From assembly GCA_045649405.1 (NCBI GenBank), contig JAZRPW010000046.1, positions 1 through 43,679 on the forward strand: a stretch of 43,679 nucleotides of DNA. The letters run 5' to 3'. The notes beneath the pieces are model-generated. The model worked only from the letters and a program-made list of their open reading frames with translations. It made no database searches and was not told where the DNA came from. The DNA is from RUG11462 sp045649405 (GTDB taxonomy: Bacteria; Bacillota; Clostridia; Oscillospirales; Acutalibacteraceae). Within the stretch, counting starts at the first letter, position 1, and every line of letters starts with the position of its first letter. The translations under genes were made by a program, and so were the position numbers. Positions 16,057 through 23,128 of the stretch are shown here, one piece after another.

Positions 16057-17443
16057 TTGTTTTCTCTTCTTTCTTTAATTTTATCATAACATTGGCTGCT
16101 TTATAAATATCTCCACAACCAAGAGTAATAATCAAGTCGCCTTTTTCGGCAATTTCTAACGCTCTTTTTGCGATTGATTCAAAACTGTCAAAACATTCAC
16201 TGCCTTCAATTTTTTCGCAAAGCATTGATGAGCGCATTCCCAAAGTGTCTGTTTCTCTTGACCCCATAATTTCGGTTAGCAAACATTTTTGTGGAATTTT
16301 TAACACCTTAACAAAATCATCAAACAACAATTTTGTTCTTGAATAGGTGAATGGTTGGAAAACTGCAATTACTTTGTTGTAACCCATTTCAATTGCAGAA
16401 GAAAGTGTAACTTCAAGCTCTTTTGGGTGATGAGCGTAGTCATCTGCAATTGTGATTTCATCATCTTTATACAAAATTTCAAATCTTCTGCCGGCACCTG
16501 TGAAGTTTGGTATTGAAGCAGAAATTTGCTCGCCAGAAGCACCAACAAAATGACAAGCAGCGGCGGCTGCTAATGAATTTATAATGTTGTGTTTGCCAGG
16601 AGCAGAAACTTTAATGTGTGAAACAAACTTATTCTTAAAATAAAAATCATATTCGCCAGCGCTTTTTGTGTGGTAAACAATATTTTTAGCAGTATAATCA
16701 TTTTCTGCGCCAGTACCAAAGGTCAAAACCTGAGCAACTGTATTTTTCATTGCAGAAACTGTGTTTTCATCATCGCCATTGACAATTGCAACGCGCGCCA
16801 TATCACAAAAGTCAACAAAAGACTTTTTCAAACGGTCTAATGTTTTGAAATATTCCATATGGTCTTCATCAATATTCAAAACAACTGCAACGTCAGGAGA
16901 GAGTCGCAAAAAAGTGTCAACATACTCACAACTTTCACAAACAAAAATATCAGAGTCACCTGCTAAACCATAAGAATTAATGACCGGCAAGTTGCCACCG
17001 ATTACTGCAGATGGCGAAAAATCATTTTCATAAAGCACCTGAGTTATCATTGAAGTAACGGTTGTTTTGCCGTGGGTACCACAAACGCCAATAACATTGT
17101 TATACTCTCTTGTGAGTGCACCCAAAGCGTAAGAACGCTCAAGTGTTGGAATGCCTTTTTCATTAGCAGTTACAATTTCAACATTGTCTTTTGAAATTGC
17201 CGCCGAATAAATTACAAGGTCAACATTTTCAACATTTTTTGCGTTGTGACCGATTACAACGTTAACACCTTTTTTTATTAACTTTTCGGTTTTATCAGAA
17301 ACATTGTTGTCAGAGCCGGAAATTTCATAACCCCTTGTGAGAAGGATTTCGGCAATTGGGTACATTCCTGCACCGCCAATGCCAATCATATGAACTTTTT
17401 TAGCCGATTTTAACAAGTTATCAGTAGATTTATAATCTAACAA
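16049..17443 (-). CDS. murC: UDP-N-acetylmuramate--L-alanine ligase
   Basis: 464 aa, normal for MurC. It adds L-Ala to UDP-MurNAc with ATP in peptidoglycan precursor synthesis. Visible motifs: N-terminal nucleotide fold GIGGAGM (21-27), central ATP loop GTHGKT (122-127, Lys126), DEDHMEYF in the central domain, GRRFE and DDYAHHPKE. The start codon is TTG at 17443 behind GGAGGT; no ATG is better placed. A TATAAT lies at 17481-17486 upstream on this strand but its -35 is poor. It is followed by overlapping metY. Confidence 0.96.
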   Translation of the reverse strand: MLDYKSTDNLLKSAKKVHMIGIGGAGMYPIAEILLTRGYEISGSDNNVSDKTEKLIKKGVNVVIGHNAKNVENVDLVIYSAAISKDNVEIVTANEKGIPTLERSYALGALTREYNNVIGVCGTHGKTTVTSMITQVLYENDFSPSAVIGGNLPVINSYGLAGDSDIFVCESCEYVDTFLRLSPDVAVVLNIDEDHMEYFKTLDRLKKSFVDFCDMARVAIVNGDDENTVSAMKNTVAQVLTFGTGAENDYTAKNIVYHTKSAGEYDFYFKNKFVSHIKVSAPGKHNIINSLAAAAACHFVGASGEQISASIPNFTGAGRRFEILYKDDEITIADDYAHHPKELEVTLSSAIEMGYNKVIAVFQPFTYSRTKLLFDDFVKVLKIPQKCLLTEIMGSRETDTLGMRSSMLCEKIEGSECFDSFESIAKRALEIAEKGDLIITLGCGDIYKAANVMIKLKKEEKTNE

Positions 17444-17537
17444 GGTTTTACCTCCGCCAAAAATTTAACTTAATAAAAACATTATAACTTATTTTTTCTA
17501 AAAAATAAATAGATATTTTAATTTTTATTTATTTTTG

Positions 17538-17566
17538 TTGAAATAAGACAACAAGTATTATATAAT
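17538..17566 (+). promoter_or_regulatory. Promoter of the orphan family-5 binding protein
   Basis: -35 TTGAAA (17538-17543), 17 bp, -10 TATAAT (17561-17566). The ATG follows at 17596 after AAAGGTG. Confidence 0.8.
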
Positions 17567-17595
17567 GTAAGCATAAACTATGTAAAGGTGAAATA

Positions 17596-19137
17596 ATGAA
17601 ATTTTTTAAAAATATTCTACTTATTTATATGTGTTTGGCACTGACTTTGTTAACCTGTGCTTGTGGAGATGATGAATACCGTGAGGCAGACATTAGTTTT
17701 TCAACAATTGCTAATGTTTCAACATTTGACCCACAACTTGCAAGCAGTGAGGTAGAGCTTACCATTGCTTCTAACTGTTTTGAAGGGCTTTTGACCAAAA
17801 ACAAAGCAGGCGAAATTGTCAACGGTGCAATTGACAGTTACAACAAAAGTGGTTTGATTTACACATTTAAAATTAAAGATGATTTGGTTTATTCTGACGG
17901 CGAAACAAAGCTTACTGCAATCGACTTTGAGTTTGGCATTAAACGTGCAGTTTTAAGACAAACCGGTTCGCCATTTGTTTCAACCCTTTTTGCAATTAAA
18001 AATGCAAAGGCAATTAATATGGGCAAAATGGATGTTGATTCTTTGGGTGTTGTTGCTGATGAAAACGCCAATACTCTCACCATTACACTTGTGCGTGAAG
18101 ACCCTGCGTTTTTAGAAACACTTACAAAACCATTGACTGCTCCTTGTGACGAAGAGTTTTTTAATGAAACAGCAGGTAAATATGGTCTTAAAAGTAAATA
18201 TATAATTTCAAACGGTGCTTTTTCAATTGAGTATTATAACACCGACACAAAAACCGCCATTATTAAAAGAAGCCCTGAATATGTTGGCGAAAACGGTGCT
18301 ACTCCAAACTCAGTTACTATTAATTATGATGAAACTTATGAAAGCATTTTTGAAGATTTTGGTGCAAAAGAAATTGACATTGGCACAACACTTTGTTCTA
18401 ATCTTACAACTTTAGACGAAATGGGTTATCAGTCTAATTTGTATTACAACACAAACTACTGTTTGTATATGTCAGATGAGTTGGTTTCAGAAAACGGCAA
18501 CCATCTTAACAAAGCATTAACTTTTGCAATTGACAACGGTGTCATTACAAGCAACGTTACCGATTACTACGGCAATGTTAACGGAATTATTCCTGACATT
18601 AACACATTTAATGGTGTTGAGTATAGACAACAAGTTGGCAATGTAAAACTTAATGAATTTAACATCAAAAAAAGCGAAAGTTTACTTGGCGATTATGGTG
18701 ATGCGACCGAAGTTTTAAATGGGCTTAACATTTATTACCCAGAGGGTGACAGTCGTTTAGAACTAATTTCTAACTTGATTGCTCAAGGTTGGCAAAAAGA
18801 TTTGAATGTTTTTATTAACACTTCAAGTGACACTGCCGAAAATATTGCAACAAAAATCAAACAAAACGAAATTAAAATTGGCATTATCAAAGTTTACAGC
18901 GACAACAGCGAAGCTGTTCCTAGTTTGAATTTGTTAAGTGAAATGGGCATTGCTAAAAAAAGCACCCCTCAAACTGCAAAAGAATTGTTTGGCTTTGAGC
19001 AAGAATTAGTAAGTTCTGGCACGCTTTACCCAGTGCTTTCAATTCCAAGCGCAATTAGTTTTACAAAAGACATTTGCGATTTTGTTTCTTCAAAAGACGG
19101 CAAAGTGGTTGATTTTAGATTTATCAAAAAGTCATAA
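17596..19137 (+). CDS. Family-5 (oligopeptide-type) solute-binding lipoprotein
   Basis: 513 aa. A signal peptide ends at a lipobox-like TCAC (Cys23). The mature protein follows the OppA/DppA fold: NVSTFDPQLASSEVELTIAS, NCFEGLLTKNKAGEIVNGAI, YTFKIKDDLVYSDGE, DFEFGIKRAVLRQTGSPFVS, and late NKALTFAIDNGVI and YYPEGDSRLELISNLIAQGW. Such proteins deliver peptides, or occasionally other ligands, to an ABC importer. No permease or ATPase gene is adjacent, and the gene has its own promoter and terminator, so it must work with a transporter encoded elsewhere or act as a sensor. The ligand is unknown. Confidence 0.88.
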   Translation: MKFFKNILLIYMCLALTLLTCACGDDEYREADISFSTIANVSTFDPQLASSEVELTIASNCFEGLLTKNKAGEIVNGAIDSYNKSGLIYTFKIKDDLVYSDGETKLTAIDFEFGIKRAVLRQTGSPFVSTLFAIKNAKAINMGKMDVDSLGVVADENANTLTITLVREDPAFLETLTKPLTAPCDEEFFNETAGKYGLKSKYIISNGAFSIEYYNTDTKTAIIKRSPEYVGENGATPNSVTINYDETYESIFEDFGAKEIDIGTTLCSNLTTLDEMGYQSNLYYNTNYCLYMSDELVSENGNHLNKALTFAIDNGVITSNVTDYYGNVNGIIPDINTFNGVEYRQQVGNVKLNEFNIKKSESLLGDYGDATEVLNGLNIYYPEGDSRLELISNLIAQGWQKDLNVFINTSSDTAENIATKIKQNEIKIGIIKVYSDNSEAVPSLNLLSEMGIAKKSTPQTAKELFGFEQELVSSGTLYPVLSIPSAISFTKDICDFVSSKDGKVVDFRFIKKS

Positions 19138-19143
19138 AATTTA

Positions 19144-19169
19144 AAAAAGCACCCAAACGGGTGCTTTTT
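19144..19169. terminator. Bidirectional terminator between the binding protein and DUF1294 genes
   Basis: AAAAAGCACCC (19144-19154), loop AAAC, GGGTGCTTTTT (19159-19169). The A and T flanks allow function on both strands. The same GCACCC-AAAC-GGGTGC core recurs at 31314 and 34999. Confidence 0.9.
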
Positions 19170-19172
19170 GTT

Positions 19173-19442
19173 TTAGCGTAAAAATGCAAACCACACAATT
19201 GCAAAGTGCAATATAATAAGCAATGGAATTGTTAAAAAGAATTTTGGCTTTTTTGATTTGTGGTTAAAAACCACCATTCCAAAAAGTCCACCAACTGCAC
19301 CACCTGTCGCACAAAATAAAAGCAAGGTTTTTTCGCTAATTCTAAATGCGTTTGCTTTTGCTTTTAGTTTGTCAACCAAAAACAAAATTGCAGTTACAAA
19401 ATTAATTATCACAAGATAACACAAAAAATAAATAAACTCCAT
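19173..19442 (-). CDS. DUF1294 family membrane protein
   Basis: 89 aa with hydrophobic segments at about 3-22, 40-60 and 70-87. The DUF1294 signature is intact: FLVDKLKAKANAFRISEKTL, then GGAVGGLFGMVVFNHKSKKPKF. These are small membrane proteins of unknown role. The start lies only about 18 nt after the hairpin that ends the vanW gene, with a poor ribosome site (AAAGGAT) and no room for a separate promoter between them, so expression probably depends on read-through from vanW. Confidence 0.87.
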   Translation of the reverse strand: MEFIYFLCYLVIINFVTAILFLVDKLKAKANAFRISEKTLLLFCATGGAVGGLFGMVVFNHKSKKPKFFLTIPLLIILHFAIVWFAFLR

Positions 19443-19460
19443 AATTAAAAAATCCTTTTA

Positions 19461-19492
19461 AAAAGCGAGCAGAAAAACAACTGCTCGCTTTT
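19461..19492 (-). terminator. Terminator of the VanW-family gene
   Basis: 12-bp stem AAAAGCGAGCAG / CTGCTCGCTTTT with an 8-nt loop and a T-run on the minus strand, directly before the DUF1294 ribosome site. Confidence 0.88.
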
Positions 19493-19498
19493 GTGTTT

Positions 19499-21298
19499 TT
19501 AGTAAATTGATGAGGTTGAATAATTTACCTTGCCATCAACTTTTCTTGTTAAGTAATATTTGCTCATATCTTTACTATAATAACTACTTGTAACATTAAG
19601 AGTAACCTTTTTAGGTTTAATCTTTATGTTGGTTAAAAGTTTAATTTCAACCTTTGAGTTATTATAAACCTTTGCGCTGATTCTAATTTCTGCATTGGTT
19701 GTGTTTTTAAACTTAAAGTCTGCACTACCCCAAGAAATCGCAGCATCTCTACCATAAGGAACATAATGCACGGTCATTGAATGTTGACATCTTTCAACAA
19801 TTTGCAAGTTTGCATACAAAACTGCGTTGAAAAGTGTTGTTGAAACCTGACAAACACCGCCACCGTAACCTTCAAGGGTTTCTTGGCCAGAATAAACTGT
19901 TGCTAATTTAAAGCCCCTTTCAGGTGTTCTGCGACCAACAACCTCATTGAATGAGAATGTTTCACCTGGTTTTAAAACAAGTCCGTCCATATATTTACAA
20001 GCCATTTTAATGTTGGTTGTTCTGCCTTCTGGGCTGTAAAATGTTGTTGAGAATGATGAGTAGGTGTTTGAGAATTTTGTTCCGTTTTTAATTGACCACT
20101 CACTGTAATATTTTTTACCGTTGTAAAGTTTGTAAGCTCTAATTTGGTAATAATATTGCACCTTTGAACTCAACTTAATTTTTGTGCTTGTTGCATTTTT
20201 ATTAGCAATTAATTTTGTTTTAATGCCTTTTTTCAAGTTGGCATTTTTTGAATATCTAATTTCAAAACCATCTGCTTTTTGTTTTTGCCATTTGAAAACA
20301 AAGTTTTTGCCTTTGTAAAAACCAGAGTCTGTTGAAGGTTGTTCTGGGCGCATTACAACAACTCTTGAATTTGAGTCTGCACTCAAAATTGTTTTGTCAT
20401 CAACTGCTTTGTGGGCTCTAACCATATATGTATAAACAGTTGCTGGTTCTCTGCCACCTACATTATAAAATGTATCTTTAGTGTAAACTGCGTAAACCCA
20501 TTTTTTAGTTTCAGGATTTAATCTATAAATTCTGTAACCGTCAACATTACCTTCTGCTTTTGTCCAACTCAATTTAAAGGTTGTATCTTTAACTGCTTTG
20601 TTCTTTAAAACTGTAACAGCCTTTGGACGAATGACAAAAGTTTTTGTGTAGCTACCTTTGTAGTTGCCAATACCGGTTGCAACAACCTTTGCAACACCTG
20701 TGTTGATATTGTTTTTATATTCAACTGTGTAATCAACATTTAAAACGGCAGTTGTTGTTTTGTTTGACAAAGTAAGTTCTGGTTTGTTTTCAACGCCAGA
20801 ATAAAGATATTCTTTTTGGCTTAAAGTTTTTTTGCTAAAATCATTAATATCTTTTCTTTGAATTTTAAATTTCTTTGAAACGCTACCTTTTAAAACTGCT
20901 GTTTCACGCTCGAGCGCAATAATTTCAACTGTTGCAGTACCTGCGTTGATGTTGTCTTTAAACTTTAAAGAATAGTCAACATTTTTTGTAAATGTTACAC
21001 CATCTTTTTCAACAACAATTGCTGGTGTAATTTCTTTGCCAGTGTAAATTAAATTTTCACTTGAAATTGTAACTGTGCAGTTAGCCAAATCAACCACTTG
21101 AATTTCAGGCGCTGTTGTTGTCTCTTCTGCAATTGTAGTAGTCTCTTCTGGTAATGTGGTTGTCTCTTCTGCAATTGTTGTAACAGTTGTAACAACTTCT
21201 TCAACCGGTGGTAAAGTTTCGTTTTCTGCTAAAACGAAGGCTTGTGATAAAAAGACAAGACCCAAACACAAAACCAAAGCTAAAATTTTAGATTTCAT
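19499..21298 (-). CDS. Exported VanW-domain protein with MBG-like and Fn3-like repeats
   Basis: 599 aa. Signal peptide 1-25; Thr/Glu-rich linker about 30-65 (EETTTLPEETTTIAEETTT); two MBG-like units about 70-230 (LIYTGKEITPAIVV...NINAGTATVEI and EYLYSGVENKPELTL...NINTGVAKVVATGIGNYKG); two Fn3-like units about 235-410 (FKLSWTKAEGNVDGYRIYRL; FVFKWQKQKADGFEIRYSKN); VanW domain about 415-560 (FSTTFYSPEGRTTNIKMACK, PGETFSFNEVVGRRTPERGF, GYGGGVCQVSTTLFNAVLYA, ERCQHSMTVHYVPYGRDAAI). VanW is named from some vancomycin-resistance clusters but has no proven resistance role; here, in an exported modular protein, a wall-associated job is more likely. It has its own promoter (21329-21357). Confidence 0.92.
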   Translation of the reverse strand: MKSKILALVLCLGLVFLSQAFVLAENETLPPVEEVVTTVTTIAEETTTLPEETTTIAEETTTAPEIQVVDLANCTVTISSENLIYTGKEITPAIVVEKDGVTFTKNVDYSLKFKDNINAGTATVEIIALERETAVLKGSVSKKFKIQRKDINDFSKKTLSQKEYLYSGVENKPELTLSNKTTTAVLNVDYTVEYKNNINTGVAKVVATGIGNYKGSYTKTFVIRPKAVTVLKNKAVKDTTFKLSWTKAEGNVDGYRIYRLNPETKKWVYAVYTKDTFYNVGGREPATVYTYMVRAHKAVDDKTILSADSNSRVVVMRPEQPSTDSGFYKGKNFVFKWQKQKADGFEIRYSKNANLKKGIKTKLIANKNATSTKIKLSSKVQYYYQIRAYKLYNGKKYYSEWSIKNGTKFSNTYSSFSTTFYSPEGRTTNIKMACKYMDGLVLKPGETFSFNEVVGRRTPERGFKLATVYSGQETLEGYGGGVCQVSTTLFNAVLYANLQIVERCQHSMTVHYVPYGRDAAISWGSADFKFKNTTNAEIRISAKVYNNSKVEIKLLTNIKIKPKKVTLNVTSSYYSKDMSKYYLTRKVDGKVNYSTSSIY

Positions 21299-21328
21299 AA
21301 AAAACCCTCTTCTTTATTCATTGCTATT

Positions 21329-21357
21329 ATTTTACTATACTTTTAACGCTTTTTCAA
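21329..21357 (-). promoter_or_regulatory. Promoter of the VanW-family gene
   Basis: Minus strand -35 TTGAAA (21352-21357), 17 bp, -10 TAAAAT (21329-21334). Confidence 0.75.
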
Positions 21358-21360
21358 CAT

Positions 21361-21385
21361 ATTTTCTAAAATAATTTTAGAAAAT
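21361..21385. promoter_or_regulatory. Perfect palindrome between divergent vanW-type and cotH-type promoters
   Basis: Arms ATTTTCTAAAA (21361-21371) and TTTTAGAAAAT (21375-21385) with a 3-nt centre. It touches the vanW -35 and lies 17 bp from the cotH -35, so a shared operator is plausible. Confidence 0.5.
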
Positions 21386-21401
21386 TTGGGGGAGTATATT
21401 G

Positions 21402-21430
21402 TTGACAAGTTAAAATAATAATGCTAAACT
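21402..21430 (+). promoter_or_regulatory. Promoter of the CotH-like gene
   Basis: -35 TTGACA (21402-21407), 17 bp, -10 TAAACT (21425-21430). The in-frame ATG at 21421 lies inside this promoter, which supports the start at 21463. Confidence 0.7.
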
Positions 21431-21462
21431 TAAGACAAGTATATTCATTTGGAGTTAAAAAA

Positions 21463-23025
21463 ATGAGAAAAATTTCGCTAAGCAAAAAGGACAAAAGCAT
21501 TAACCCAAAAGTTAAAATTGTTTTGATTATTTTGGCTTTTCTTCTTACCGCTTTGGGTGTTGCCGTTTTTGTCTTTTTAGAAACCTATCATATTTATAAC
21601 ACAAATATTGTTAAACCAACCTGCGAAGCAAATGGTTACACCGAATCCGTGTGCACAATTTGCAAAAAAATAAACAGAACACATTACACCGAAGCATTGG
21701 GTCACAATTTTGGCGAATTAAAAGTAAAGTCAGAGCCAACCGACCTTGAGTTTGGCGAAAATTATCAACAATGCAGTAGATGTAATAAGCAAAAAGTCAC
21801 AAGAACCGACCCAACAATTGATTTTAAAAAGCTTTGTTTTTCTGGTGATGCTTTTACAATTAATGCAGACAGAGAAGCTTCTGGTATTGTTTCTTATACA
21901 AACAAAGGCAACAAGCAAAATTATTTTGTTTGTTTGCATTATGCCGATGATGACAACTCAAGATATATTAAGCATGACTATGAAATTTCGTTTTTTGCCG
22001 ACAAAAAGCACACACAAGAAGTACAAGTTGCTTTAATGGAAGGCAAACCTGCCGCTCACACCTGGCGACTTTATGGTAACTATCACGATTTTTATAATGT
22101 TAGAGAGACGGTTGTTGCAGAACTTTTTAGTGATATAAGAAAAACATCAAAAGCAATTGATGAAAGACTTAAAAAAAGTTATTTGTTGCCAAAAAGCGAA
22201 CCAATTTTGTTTTTTATGAACTCAAGTTTGGTTGGCGTGTTTAGATTAGAAGAGCTTGACGGCCTGCAAACTTTGAATGTTAAAGAAACAGACAAGATGA
22301 CTGCAATTGTAAGGTCATCTTACAACTCAAACCAAAGTTATTTCAAAGCAGAAATTACAGATGTTGGTCCTTGGAAAATTCAATATAATTTTACCGATGA
22401 TGACCAGTGGATTTATGACTCATTAAACGAGTTGCAAACATTTATTGAATTTGCAGAAGATAATGAGTTCAAAAAAGGCATTTCAAAATATCTTGATGTT
22501 GACGGAATGATTGATTATATATTGGTGGCTTATAACACAGCAGCCGCTGACAATGTTGCAAGAAGACTTACCCTTGGCACTTATGACGGCAAAGTGTGGA
22601 CACCAAGTTTTTATAATGCAAAAGCATCATTCGGTCTTGATAACGACGGTAACATTACACTTTTAGAAAATATTTTAGCACCAGAGTTTAAAATTACTGA
22701 TAAAGTTGAAATTACTGCAGACACAAACTCACTTTTGTTTGAGCGAATGCTTAATTGTTTTTATGATGAAATTAAAGAAAGATATAACAAGTTAAAAGAT
22801 ACTGCTTTTTCTGCAAACAACATTAAACAAAAATTCAAAAAGCACATTAACGCTGTGCCACAAGGTGTTTATGATTTAGAGAAGGAAAAATATCCACTTG
22901 TTGATTCTACAACAAATTTAGATGAGTTTTTAGAAGAGTTTATGAACTCGAGAAAAACAAATCTTAAAAACTTTTTTGCAAACGAAAACCCACATAAAAA
23001 ACAACAAGAAACTACCTTAAATTAA
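21463..23025 (+). CDS. Membrane-anchored CotH-kinase-family protein, active site degenerate
   Basis: 520 aa from ATG 21463, preceded by GGAG at 8 nt. A Lys-rich N-terminus and one membrane helix (about 18-42, IVLIILAFLLTALGVAVFVF) anchor it. Next comes a Cys-pair segment (CEANGYTESVCTICKK, CSRCNKQK). The remainder follows the CotH pattern: HTWRLYGNYHDFYNVRETVV, PILFFMNSSLVGVFRLEELD, DVDGMIDYILVAYNTAAADN, VWTPSFYNAKASFG. In active CotH proteins the last motif is usually W-D-x-D-x-x-F-G with metal-binding Asp; here it is F-Y-N-A-K-A-S-F-G. The protein kinase activity known for spore-coat CotH is therefore doubtful. The neighbours are surface proteins rather than spore genes. Confidence 0.8.
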   Translation: MRKISLSKKDKSINPKVKIVLIILAFLLTALGVAVFVFLETYHIYNTNIVKPTCEANGYTESVCTICKKINRTHYTEALGHNFGELKVKSEPTDLEFGENYQQCSRCNKQKVTRTDPTIDFKKLCFSGDAFTINADREASGIVSYTNKGNKQNYFVCLHYADDDNSRYIKHDYEISFFADKKHTQEVQVALMEGKPAAHTWRLYGNYHDFYNVRETVVAELFSDIRKTSKAIDERLKKSYLLPKSEPILFFMNSSLVGVFRLEELDGLQTLNVKETDKMTAIVRSSYNSNQSYFKAEITDVGPWKIQYNFTDDDQWIYDSLNELQTFIEFAEDNEFKKGISKYLDVDGMIDYILVAYNTAAADNVARRLTLGTYDGKVWTPSFYNAKASFGLDNDGNITLLENILAPEFKITDKVEITADTNSLLFERMLNCFYDEIKERYNKLKDTAFSANNIKQKFKKHINAVPQGVYDLEKEKYPLVDSTTNLDEFLEEFMNSRKTNLKNFFANENPHKKQQETTLN

Positions 23026-23034
23026 GGTAGTTTC
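23008..23034 (+). terminator. Terminator overlapping the end of the CotH-like gene
   Basis: GAAACTACCTTAA / TTAAGGTAGTTTC inverted repeat (23008-23034) followed by TTTT. The stop codon (23023-23025) is inside the descending arm. Confidence 0.85.
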
Positions 23035-23041
23035 TTTTAAT

Positions 23042-23096
23042 TTTACACAAACTTTACACCAAATTGATGACAGATTTTACAAGTTGTGGGTAAAAT
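23042..23096 (+). promoter_or_regulatory. PHO-box-like promoter upstream of the Na/Pi cotransporter
   Basis: TTTACA hexamers at 23042-23047, 23053-23058 and 23076-23081, with a degenerate TTGATG at 23064-23069: spacing 11, 11 and 12 bp. The -10 TAAAAT (23091-23096) lies 9 bp after the last hexamer and there is no good separate -35. Repeats of TT(A/T/C)ACA about every 11 bp are the known binding pattern of Bacillus PhoP; the adjacent regulator is of that type. Confidence 0.65.
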
Positions 23097-23128
23097 AAGC
23101 GTAAATCAAAAAACGAGAGGTATAAAAA

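Noticed and set aside
16057..17595. SAM riboswitch or T-box for metY
   Set aside because: metY starts inside murC, and the murC leader shows no such fold.
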